NCBI GenBank assembly: GCA_038501195.1
Contig: JBBPUQ010000002.1
Span: forward strand, 62,001-126,000
DNA: 64,000 nt
Direction: 5' to 3'
DNA from: Nemania diffusa
Lineage: Eukaryota; Ascomycota; Sordariomycetes; Xylariales; Xylariaceae
Shown here: in pieces, positions 53,562-64,000 of the stretch
How the letters are laid out: every line of letters begins with the position of its first letter
How positions within the stretch are numbered: the first letter of the stretch is position 1
Made by a program: the position numbers and the translations under genes
The notes under the pieces: model-generated
Seen by the model: the letters and a program-made list of their open reading frames with translations, nothing else
The model's database searches: none
What the model was told of the DNA's origin: nothing

Positions 53562-56149
53562 AAAAATGAAATAGTAATATGTTTTGTTTATATTATTTAC
53601 ATTTTTAAATATTTACAAATAAAATATAGTAAAAATTATATTATATTTAATAAAAACTATATAATATTATATAATATATTATTTAATAATAACTTAATAA
53701 AAACAATATTAAACTATTTAAAAAAAATGTTTATTATTTTATAGTATAATTTTATAATTATAAAGTATTGTTTATATATAAATAGCTATTTTAATATATA
53801 TAAAAAAAACGCAATAATATTAAACTATTATAAAAAATATAGTAGTTTTTATAAAATATTAAATATTATTTTTTAATATATTATAATAAACTATATATTT
53901 TTTAATAAAAATGATTTTATAACAATTAATAAAATTATATAACTGTTTTTTATTTTAACAATTAATATAAATTTATTATAAAGTTTATTTTAACTAAATT
54001 AATATTAGTTTAACAAACAAACTTTGGATATTTTTTATTAAAATAAAAATAACAAATTTAAATATATTATAGTTAAAGTTTATAACTTAAAATAAAAAAA
54101 TAATACAAAAGTATATATAAATATTAATTGCTATAATAATTTAATGTTTTTTAATTTTAGTAAATTAACTAAAAATTATTAACAAAATAAAATAGTTTTA
54201 AATAAAAAAGTAAATTTAGTAAATTAAAAAAAAAATTGTTTTATTATATTATTAATATTATATTTTATTTTTAATATTAATATATTAATATATTAAATAT
54301 AATATAATAATTTTTTTAGTATTTAATATAATAGTTATATGTTATAACTTTAAATTTGTTAAAAAGTTAATTAAAAAACAAGTTTATTATATATAAAGCA
54401 GATTTATTTTTTAAATATATTTATAATATTTATATTAATATAATTTTAAATAAAATATAATAAATAAAACTATAAATATATTATTAATTTAATATTAAAT
54501 ATTGTTTTTTTTTTTTTATTTAAAGTTTTAATAGTTAGTTATTTTATTTTTGCAAAAACTTTTAATTTATTAATTAAACAATAAAGCTTATATATATTTT
54601 ATAATAAATTGTTTTATTGTTTTATTTATATATTATATTAACTTATTAAAAACTATAAATTTTTAAAGTTTTTATTTATAGTTTTATAATTATTTAAATA
54701 TTTTATTTATTTTATTTTGTTTATTTTATATTTAATAAGTTTTTTTTAAAAACAAAAACTATATTAAATAAAATTTAAGTGTTTTTAAAAACTTTTTTTC
54801 TTTTATTTTTTTTATATTTTTTTTTTTTTATAATGTTTATATTTAAACTATATTTTTATTAAATACATTTTTATATTATAAACTTTAATTTATATTTTGT
54901 TTTTAACTATTAGTTATTAATAATTTTAATATATTTATATATTACTATTAAATTATTAGCTTTTTTTTATTTAAGTTTTAAAAATTTTAAATTATTAATA
55001 GTTTTATTGCTATTTAATTAACTTATTATATAAAATTACTATATTTATAATATAATTATTTTTTAATAAAAGCGCTTTTTATATAAGTTTAAATGTTTTA
55101 TTTTAAAAATATTAAACTTTTTTATTATATTATTTATTATTTTATATTTGTTTTTAAAGCTTGCTATTATTATATATAGCAAATAATAATATAAATTATT
55201 AATTTTTAATTAAACAAATAAAAATATAATATTATAAAAAAACTTTAAAGCTATATTTTTTATTACTATAAAATATATTATTTAAATTTTTAATTATTTT
55301 TAAAAAACTTATAATAAAAACTATAAAGTTATTGTTTTAAAAGTTGTAAAAAAAGTTTTTATATTATAGTTGCTTATATATAAAAAACCGAAGTTTATAC
55401 TGTTAAAATATATAAAAAAGCAATTAATAATTGTTTAATATAATTTTTTTTATTAAAAATATACTTTATATATTAACAGCTATAATAACACTATTAAAAA
55501 AAACTATATTATAATAAAGTATTATTAAAAATATAATAGTTTTAAAAAGCAGTTAAAAATAATTGCTTAAAATATATTTGTTAATATTATAAATATTTTA
55601 TTATATTATTATAAAAACTTATAAATAAAAAAAACATATATATATATAATGTTATAAGTTATTATAATTATTTTGTTTTTATTTAGTAATTTAGTTAATT
55701 AATAAAAGTTAACTAATATAATATAAATTTTAAAAGTTATAAAAGTTATTTAATAAATAAAAAAAAAAAAAAAAAACTAATTTTATAAAATTATTAGTAC
55801 TACTTTTTGTTTATAATATTAATATATAAAATATAATATAATAAATTTTTTTATTATATATTTATTAATAAACTATTATATTAAATTTTTTTATAAATTA
55901 GTTAAAAAATAAATTAAATATATATTAAATAATTTTATTTTTAAAAAGCACTTATAATATATATAAAAATATAATTAAATTTACAGTTTAATTAAATAGT
56001 TAACATATATATTTTCGATTTAAATAAAAACAAATAAGCTTTTTAATATTTATATATTTTAATATTAAGCTTTATTTATATATAGTTATAATTTTATATT
56101 TATATAATAGTTTTTTGTTTATATTTTTTATATATTTTTTTTTAATATA
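53562..56149. other. Degenerate AT-rich DNA, no gene
   Basis: T-rich over about 54500-55150. No gene, RNA or defined repeat that I can support. Confidence 0.6.
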
Positions 56150-56437
56150 ATATATTTAATAATATAAATAAAATTAATATAAACTAAATAAATTAATTAA
56201 GTTATTAAAAGTTAGTTTTTTTTTTTTATTTAACTAGTTAATATAAATAGTAATTTTTAATTTAAACAATATATTAATTAGTAGCTATTTAAAAAGTTTG
56301 CTATTTTATTAACTTATATTTATTTTATAATATAGCTTTATTACTAATAGCTAAAACTATTAAAAAAAATTTTATATAAATATAATAAGTTTTTTATAAT
56401 AAATTATATATATATAATATATTTTATTTTAATATTT
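56150..56437 (-). mobile_element. MITE-like element, copy J (minus strand)
   Basis: On the minus strand it starts AAATATTAAAATAAAATATA at 56437. It contains ATAGCAAACTTTTTAAATAG and ACTAACTTTTAATAACTTAA, then AATTAATTTATTTAG. The left (3') terminus is eroded. It lies about 130 bp before the large tandem array and may mark its edge. Confidence 0.55.
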
Positions 56438-56564
56438 TTTAAATAACTTTTTATATATTTGTAATATTTAAATATTTTTTTATTTTTAATTGTTGTTTGT
56501 TTATATTTTATAAGTTTTTATTAAAAACAAAATCTAAGTAAAATTAAAGTTTAATATTAATTAA

Positions 56565-57892
56565 AAAATTTTTTTTTTTATTTTTTTTACAATTTTTTTT
56601 TTTAAAAATTTGCAAATATTAACTAAATAAGTTTTTAATTTTTATATTTAAAAAAGTTTTTGTTTTTAAATATTATTTGTTAATATTTATTTAGTAATTA
56701 GTATTTATTTATATATATAGTTGCAACTAGCTTTTGTTTTTTTTAACTAAAGTTTTTGTTTTTAAAAACGTTTATTAATAACTATATTTAATTTATATAA
56801 CATTTATTTAAATTTATTTAATTATTTGTTTTTGTTTATAATTTTAAACTATTTATAACTTAGTTACTGTTTTATTAATTTAAAAAAGTAACTATATATT
56901 ATTTTTTTAATAACTATATAAATTAAAAAAGCTACTTTTTATATAAGTTTAGTTAAAATTTATAACAAAGTAAAAATTATTATACTATATAGTTATTATA
57001 GATTTGTTTTTTAAAGCTTTTATAACTATTTATAGCAATAAAATAAAATAAAATATTAACTTTTTAATTTTTAAATTAAATATATTATATAATATTTATA
57101 TTTATAATTAAAAAATATAAATTTTATTATTTATATTTATATTGTTTAAATTTTTTAATATTATTAAAAATGTTATATTAATAGCTACTAAGTTTATATT
57201 TTAGCTATATTTAATATATATAATAAACTATTAGCTAAAAAACCAAACTTTTTAAAAAAAAAATATATTTATAAAACTTTGATTATTTTATAATATAATA
57301 TATTATTAAAAAAACTGCTTATAAACTACTGCTAAAATATTAATAAAAAAAATATAACAATAATAGTTTACTATCTACAATATAGTTATTTTAAAAATAT
57401 ATTTAATATATTTTTTTAAAATATATTATATAATTTAATAAAAATTAAATATTTAAACTTTATTAAAAAAAAACAAAAAACTTTTTTTAAATTTAGTTGA
57501 TATAGTAAATGTAATAAAGCTAGTTAAATTAACAAATGTTTATAAAATTAATTAAGTTTTTTAAATAAATAAAACTAAAAAAATAAACACAAAAACAATT
57601 ATATTTAAAACTAAAATAAATTAATATTACTGTAGTAGTTATAATAATTAATATAATTTTAATAATATAATATAAAGCTTTTTAATAGCAGTAATTATTA
57701 TATTATAATAAAAAAAAGTTATTTTATATAATATTTTTGATTTAATATTTATAAGTTTATAATATATAAATTATTTGTATTTTTTGCTTTATATTAATTA
57801 TTAAATAAGTTTTTATTAAAAATAAGCTTTTAATTAATAAGTTAATATAAAATTTTAATAAATTAATTAATTTTATTATATTTTATTAAAAA
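56565..57892 (+). repeat. Large tandem array, unit 1 (1.33 kb, most diverged)
   Basis: Begins with T-rich ATTTTTTTTACAATTTTTTT and TTTGCAAATATTAACTAAAT. It carries AACTATATATTATTTTTTTA at 56891 and AAAATATTAACTTTTTAATT near 57049, the same order as in later units. The block with ATCGATTTTAATTTATATAA, present in units 2 and 3 and in eroded form in unit 4, is not seen here. Confidence 0.7.
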
Positions 57893-59427
57893 AAAAAATT
57901 TTTTATTTTTTTTATAACTTTTTTTTTTTAAAATTAGTAAATTTTAATTAAATAAGTTTTTAATTGCTAAATTTAAAAAAGTTTTTGTTTTTAAATAATA
58001 TTTGTTAATACTAGTTTAATAATTATAAACTTTTTTTATATATAATTACAGCTGTTTATTTATTGCTTTTAATTAAAGTTTTTATTTTTAAAAGCAATTA
58101 TTAACAATTATATTTAAACTATATAAAACTTACTTAAATTTATTTAATTATTTGCTTTTTTTTATAATTTTATATAATTTATATTTTTGTTGCTACTTTA
58201 TTAATTTATAAAAAAAACTATATATTATTTTTTTAATAATTATATTAATTAAAAAAGCTGCTTTATATATAAGTTTAATTAAAGTATATAATAAAATATA
58301 AAGTAATAAATAATATTAACTTTTAAATATTTAAACTAAATATAATTTATAAAATATATATTTATTATTAATAAATATAGCTATTATTAATATAAATTAT
58401 ATTATTTAATTACTTTAATATTTATAAAAAATTAATTTTAAAGCTTATAAAATTGTTTTTTTATATAATAGCAAAAAAGTTATTTGTAAAATAAAAATTT
58501 TAAATTTTAATTTATTAAATTATAAAGCAAAAAATAATATTATTAAATAATATAATTTAACTGTTGTAAAAATTAAACTTTTATTAAATAGTACAATATA
58601 TAAGCAAAATTTAATAGTTATTATATATTATAAAAAATACAGTTATTTTAAAAACATTTTAAATACTATATTATAAATTTTTTAATATTATAAATATATT
58701 ATTTATAAATTAAAAAATAATATTTTAAAAATATTGATTTTTTATTTATTTAATAAAGTTAATAATATTAAATATTTTTAATAAAATTTAAAAAATAAAA
58801 TTATAATTGCTATTAAAAAATAAAACAGTAAAAACAAAAATAAAAACAACTATATAAAATATTAAAATAATTTAACATTTTTTAAATTGTTGCAACAGTT
58901 AATATAAATATTATAGCAATAAAAAAAACTTTTTATTAATAGAAATAATTGCACTAAAACAAAAAAAAACATAAAAATCGATTTTAATTTATATAAAAAT
59001 TACATTAGTTTTTTTTTTATTAAATAAAACAGCAAACTTACTTTAAAATAAATTATATTATATTTAATATAATTTAATATTTAATTTATTTTTTAAAATT
59101 ATATTATAGTATATTATAAAATATAATATAACTTTTAATATAGTTACAACATTAAAAAATAAATTATTTATAAATAAATTTTATTTGTTTTTAAAACATT
59201 TAAAAGTTTTATTATTTAATAGTTATAAATTATTTTGTTGTTTTATTTAAAATATATTTTATTAAAATAAAACTTTTTTAATTTAATATTTATTAGTTTA
59301 TAATATATAAATTTTTTATATATTTTAATTTTTATTAGTTTATAAAATAAATCTTTTTTAAAAATAAGTTTTTAATTAATAAATTAATATAAAATTTTAA
59401 TAAATTAGTTAATTTTATTATATTTTA
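57893..59427 (+). repeat. Large tandem array, unit 2 (1.53 kb)
   Basis: Shares with unit 3 a near-continuous match through AAATTAGTAAATTTTAATTA, AAAAAACTATATATTATTTT (58208) and ATCGATTTTAATTTATATAA (58978), with differences mainly C/T or G/A. No coding frame runs through it. Confidence 0.8.
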
Positions 59428-61282
59428 TTAAAAATTTTTTTTTTTTATTTTTTTTATAACTTTTTTTTTTTAAAATTAGTAAATTTTAATTAAATAAATT
59501 TTTAATTGCTAAATTTAAAAAAGTTTTTATTTTTAAGCAATATTTATTAATACTAATTTAATAATTATAAATTTTTTTTATATATAATTACAACTGTTTA
59601 TTTATTTTTTTTAATTTAAGTTTTTATTTTGAAAAATAATTATTAACAATTATATTTAAACTATATAACATTTATTTAAATTTACTTAATTATTTGTTTT
59701 TTTTTATAATATTAAACAATTTATAATTTAATTACTACTTTATTAATTTATAAAAAAAACTATATATTACTTTTTTAATAACTATATTAATTAAAAAAGC
59801 TACTTTATATATAAATTTAATTAAAATATATAATAAAATATCAATTGTTATATTATATTACTGCTATAAATTTGTTTTTAACAGCTTTTATAACTATTTA
59901 TAACAATAAAATAAAATAAAATATTAACTTTTTAATTTTTAAATTAAACATACTATATAATATTTATACTTATAATTAAAAATTATAACTGCTATTAATA
60001 TAAACTATATTATTTAAATGTTTTAATATTTGTAAAAAAGTAACTTTAAAACTTATTAAATTTTTTTTTTATATATTAATAAAAAAGTCCTTTATATATT
60101 AATATTTTTTAACTTTAATATATTAAATTATAAAAAAAAAAATATTATAATTAAATAATATAATTTAAAAGTTATAAAAATTAAACTTTTATTAAATAAT
60201 ACAACATTTAAATAAAACATAATAGTTGCTATATATTATAAAAAACACAGTTATTTTAAAAATATTTTAAATATTTTGCTATAAATTTTCTAATATTATA
60301 AATATACTATTTATAAAATAAAAAATAACACTTTAATAGTATTAATTTTTTGTTTATTTAATAAAATTAATAATATTAAATATTTTTAATAAAATTTAAA
60401 AACTAAAATTATAATTATAATATTTAAAATTAAATTAAAGCATTAAAAATAAAAACTATTATAATTATATAAAATATTAAAATAATTTAACATTTTTTAA
60501 ATTGTTATAATAGTTAATATAAATATAATAATAATAAAAAAAACTTTTTATTAGCAAAAATAATTACATTAAAACAAAAAAAAATATAAAAATCGATTTT
60601 AATTTATATAAAAATTATATTAGCTTTTTTTTTATTAAATAAAACAGCAAACTTATTTTAAAATAAATTATATTATATTTAATATAACTTAATATTTAAT
60701 TTATTTTTTAAAACTATATTATATTATATTATAAAATATAATATAATTTTTAATATAGTTATAATATTAAAAAACAAGTTTATTATTTTATAAAAAATTT
60801 TATTTATTAAAGTTTTATTTGTTAATATATAATTTTTAAAGTAGCTATATAGTTATATAGCTATATAGCTATATAATTGTATTATATAGTTATAAAACAA
60901 ATTATTTATAAAAAGATTTTATTTATTTTTAAAACATTTAATAGTTTTATTATTTAATAGTTATAAACTATTTTATTATTTTATTTTTTAAAACTACAAT
61001 AGCTAATAATTGTTTTTTTTTTTTTATAAAATATATATTATACTTTTATTTTTGTTTTTTTATATTTATTTAACTACTTTGTTTTTTTTTTAATCGAAAT
61101 ATTTTTTACTAAAATAAAACATTTTTTATTTAATATTATCAAATTTATAATATATAAATTTTTATTATATTTTTTATTTTATTAGTTTATTAAATAAATT
61201 TTTTTTAAAAACAAGTTTTTAATTAATTAATTAATATAAAATTTTAATAAATCAGTTAATTTTATTATACTTTTATAAAAAT
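59428..61282 (+). repeat. Large tandem array, unit 3 (1.85 kb)
   Basis: Same order of blocks as unit 2 (ATCGATTTTAATTTATATAA at 60593), plus an extra stretch of about 300 bp near its right end that includes a TATATAGCTA microsatellite at 60845-60895. Closest relative of unit 2 in the array. Confidence 0.8.
60845..60895. repeat. TATATAGCTA microsatellite
   Basis: Alternating TATATAGCTA and TATATAGTTA units, about five in all; AGCT sites are exchanged with AGTT by C/T change. A weaker counterpart (TATATAGTTATATAATT) appears at the same position in unit 4 near 62875. Confidence 0.7.
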
Positions 61283-63374
61283 TTTTTTTTTTATTTTTTT
61301 TACAACTTTTTTTTTTTAAAATTAGTAAATTTTAATTAAATAAATTTTCAATTGTTATATTTAAAAAGGTTTTTATTTTTAAACAACTTTTATTAATATA
61401 TATTTAGCAATTATTATTAATTTGTATATATAGTTATAACTATTTGTTATTTTTTAAATTTTTATTTTTAAAAAGCAAGTAAATTTTAAATTTTAAAATT
61501 TAAAAAAAGTTTTTATTTTTAAATAACTTTTGCTAATATTTATTTAACAATTACTATTTATTTATATATATAGTTATAACTAATTGTTGTTTTTTTTAAC
61601 TAAAGTTTTTATTTTTAAAAATATTTATTAACAACTATATTTAATTTATATAATATTTATTTAAATTTATTTAATTATTTGCTTTTTTAATAATTTTAAA
61701 CTATTTATAGCTTAGCTACTACTTTATTAACTTATAGAAAAAACTATATACTGTTTTTTAAATAACTATATTAATTAAAAAAGCTTTTTTTTATATAAGT
61801 CTAGTTAAAATATATAGCGAAGTATTAGTTATAATATTATATTACTATTGTAAACTTATTTTTAAAAGTTTTTACAACTATTTAAAGCAATAAAGTCAAA
61901 TAAAATATTAACTTTTTAATTTTTAAACTTAATATATTATATAATATATATATATACAATTAAAAAATATAGCTATTAATAATAAAAACTATATTATTTA
62001 ACTTTTTTAATATTAATAAAAAATTTATTTTAAAACTTACTAAATTTTTTTTTTATAATTATAAAACAAATATAACAACATAAAAAAAAAGCTAAACTTT
62101 GTACTACTAGTATATATAAACAAAAAAACTATAATTATTTAATACGATTTATTTATAGCAAAAATTAAAATAGCAGCAAATTATAATATATATAAATAAA
62201 ATATAATAATTATAGCATATTATTTAATATATATTTATTTTAATAATATATTAAATATTTTTTTATAAATATTAAAATATTATATTTAAAAAATTTATAT
62301 AATAAAAAACAACAAATAAGCTATAATAATTTATTATTTATTTAGTTTATATAATAAATATAATAAACAAAATAAATAAAATAAACAAAATAAACTAAAA
62401 AAACAAAGCGGAAATATTAAATAAAATAAAAGTAATAAAATTTTAATTGTTATTTAATAAATAAAACAGCAAAAACAAAAATAAAAACAACTATATAAAA
62501 TATTAAAATAGTTCAATATTTTTTAAGTTGTTATAACACTTAATATAAACATAGTAATAATAAAAAAAACTTAATAGTAATAAAAAAAACTTTTTAATAG
62601 TAAAAATAATTGTATTAAAATATAAAACAACTTAAAAACTGCTTTTAATTTATATAAAAAATACATTAACTTTTTTTTTATTAAACAAAGCAATAAATTT
62701 ATTTTAAAATAAATTATATTATATTTAATATAATATAATATTTAATTTATTTTTAAAGCTATATTATATTATATTATAAAATATAATATAACTTTTAATA
62801 TAGTTATAACATTAATAAATAGTTTTATTATTTTATAAAAAGTTTTGTTTGTTAATATATAAAATTTAATATAATTATATAGTTATATAATTAAAAAAAA
62901 AGTTAACTATATTTAAAGTTTATTTATTTTTAAAAAATAATTTAATAGTTTATTATTTTAATAGTTATAAAATATACTGTTGTTTTATTTTTTAAAACTG
63001 CAGTAATTAAGTAGTATTTTTTTTTTTTATAAAATAAATTTTATATTTATATTATTATATTTTTATATTTATTTAACTGTTTTTTTTTTTCTGTTTTTAA
63101 TATATTTTATTATAAAATAAAAAGTTAATAAAATTAATATTTAAATATTTATAATATTTAAATATTTATTATATTTTATTTTTTATTTGTTTGTTTTTTA
63201 TTAATTTTAATTAAAAATAAAACATTTTTATTGTTAATATTTTTATATTTATAATATATAAACATTTATTATATTTTGCTTTTTATTTATTTTATTATTA
63301 TTAGTTTTTTTTTAAAATAAAAACTATATATTATTAAATTATTATATATTTACAAATGTTTTTTCTTTATTTTT
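61283..63374 (+). repeat. Large tandem array, unit 4 (2.09 kb)
   Basis: The longest complete unit. It has an internal duplication: a segment with AAAGTTTTTATTTTTAAA and TATATATAGTTATAACTA occurs at about 61360-61445 and again at 61500-61585. The counterpart of the ATCGATTTT block is eroded here, near 62633. Confidence 0.75.
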
Positions 63375-64000
63375 TTTTTTTTTATTTTTTTTACATTTTG
63401 TTTTTTTTTGTTAAAATATTTATATTATTAACAATATTTTATTAAATATATATTTAATCGCTCAATTTAAAAAAGTTTTTATTTTTAAATAAAGTTTGTT
63501 AATATTTATTTAATATTATAAACTATTTTTATATTTTATTATAGCTATTTATTTATTAATTTTAATTAAAGTTTTTGTTTTTAAATATATTTATTAACAA
63601 TTATATTTAAACTATATAATATTTATTTAAACTTATTTAATTATTTGTTTTTATTTATAATTTTTAGTTACATATAGCTTTACTACTGCTTTATTAATTT
63701 ATAAAAAAAACTATATACTGTTTTTTAAATAATTATATTAATTAAAAAAGCAGTTATTTATATAAATAAAAACAAAATAAATAATAAAAAAAAACTTGTT
63801 ATATTATATTATTACTATAAATTTATTTATTATAGTTTTTATAACTATTTTAAACTATAGTATAAAATTAAATATTAACTTTTAAATTATTAAATTTAGC
63901 AAATTATATAATATTTATATATACTATTAAAAAATATAGCTATTATTAATATAAACTATATTATTTAAATTTTTTAATACTAGTAAAAAACTTGCTATAG
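63375..64000 (+). repeat. Large tandem array, unit 5 (cut by window end)
   Basis: Follows the order of units 2-4 through AAAAACTATATACTGTTTTT near 63704 and ATATTAACTTTTAAATTATT near 63870. The array continues past the right edge. Confidence 0.7.

Larger units (their letters stand above)
1..64000. other. Gene-free, hyper-AT-rich repeat-derived block (RIP-like isochore)
   Basis: About 11% G+C in the first 300 bases, with similar texture along most of the window. Stops (mainly TAA and TAG; TGA is scarce because GA is rare) close all frames within a few dozen codons. Related repeats inside the window differ mostly by C/T and G/A transitions, which is the mark of RIP in ascomycete fungi. Surviving cytosines sit almost only after A or G. 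Likely heterochromatin, possibly centromeric. An anaerobic gut fungus, another AT-rich protist, or organellar DNA are alternatives; the transition-only divergence of repeats argues against them but does not exclude them. Confidence 0.75.

Noticed and set aside
1..64000. tRNA or rRNA genes, bacterial operons, promoters, riboswitches
   Set aside because: RNA genes need G+C-bearing stems and conserved boxes that are absent throughout, and without genes any promoter- or terminator-like AT word is meaningless.

Overview
This window looks like gene-free, extremely AT-rich nuclear DNA, most likely from a filamentous ascomycete fungus with repeat-induced point mutation (RIP) or a very similar C-to-T process. 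In the first 300 bases, 33 positions are G or C (11%), and the texture looks the same along most of the 64 kb. TAA and TAG stops interrupt every frame. I see no convincing protein gene, tRNA, rRNA, CRISPR array or telomere repeat. The main argument for RIP is that related repeat copies inside the window differ from each other mostly by C/T and G/A transitions. The fungal assignment is inference, because no gene is present to place the organism. A centromere, pericentromere or other heterochromatic block is the likely setting.

The interpretable content is repeats. (1) A dispersed family of short elements about 250-320 bp long has imperfect terminal inverted repeats of the type ATATTAAAACARNGTATA. 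At least eleven copies or fragments lie on both strands, near 5.7, 7.0, 13.8, 14.2, 24.3, 42.9 (three clustered), 44.7, 47.7 and 56.2 kb. They look like a MITE-type non-autonomous DNA transposon family. (2) Five tandem copies of a 345-410 bp unit lie at 8.3-10.1 kb. (3) An imperfect palindrome of about 870 bp lies at 16.6-17.5 kb, with a TTAATTAAG-like minisatellite at its centre. (4) Two islands with almost no G or C, at 36.28-36.84 and 43.65-44.35 kb, differ in kind from the rest; the second holds a perfect 31-copy heptamer array. (5) An exact 18-bp, ten-copy array lies at 45.3 kb. (6) Degenerate repeats lie at 51.8-53.3 kb. (7) A large tandem array with units of 1.3-2.1 kb runs from 56.6 kb to the right edge and beyond it.

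The remaining stretches (0-5.7, 17.5-24.3, 24.6-36.3, 36.9-42.9, 48-51.8 and 53.6-56.1 kb) hold only degenerate AT-rich sequence to my reading. Some have local A- or T-richness that could be the faded strand bias of dead transposon coding regions. Nothing here forms an operon or pathway. The more unusual signals are the base context of the surviving cytosines, the near-pure-AT islands, the long palindrome, and an 18-bp array that keeps a lysine/asparagine hexapeptide frame open on the minus strand.
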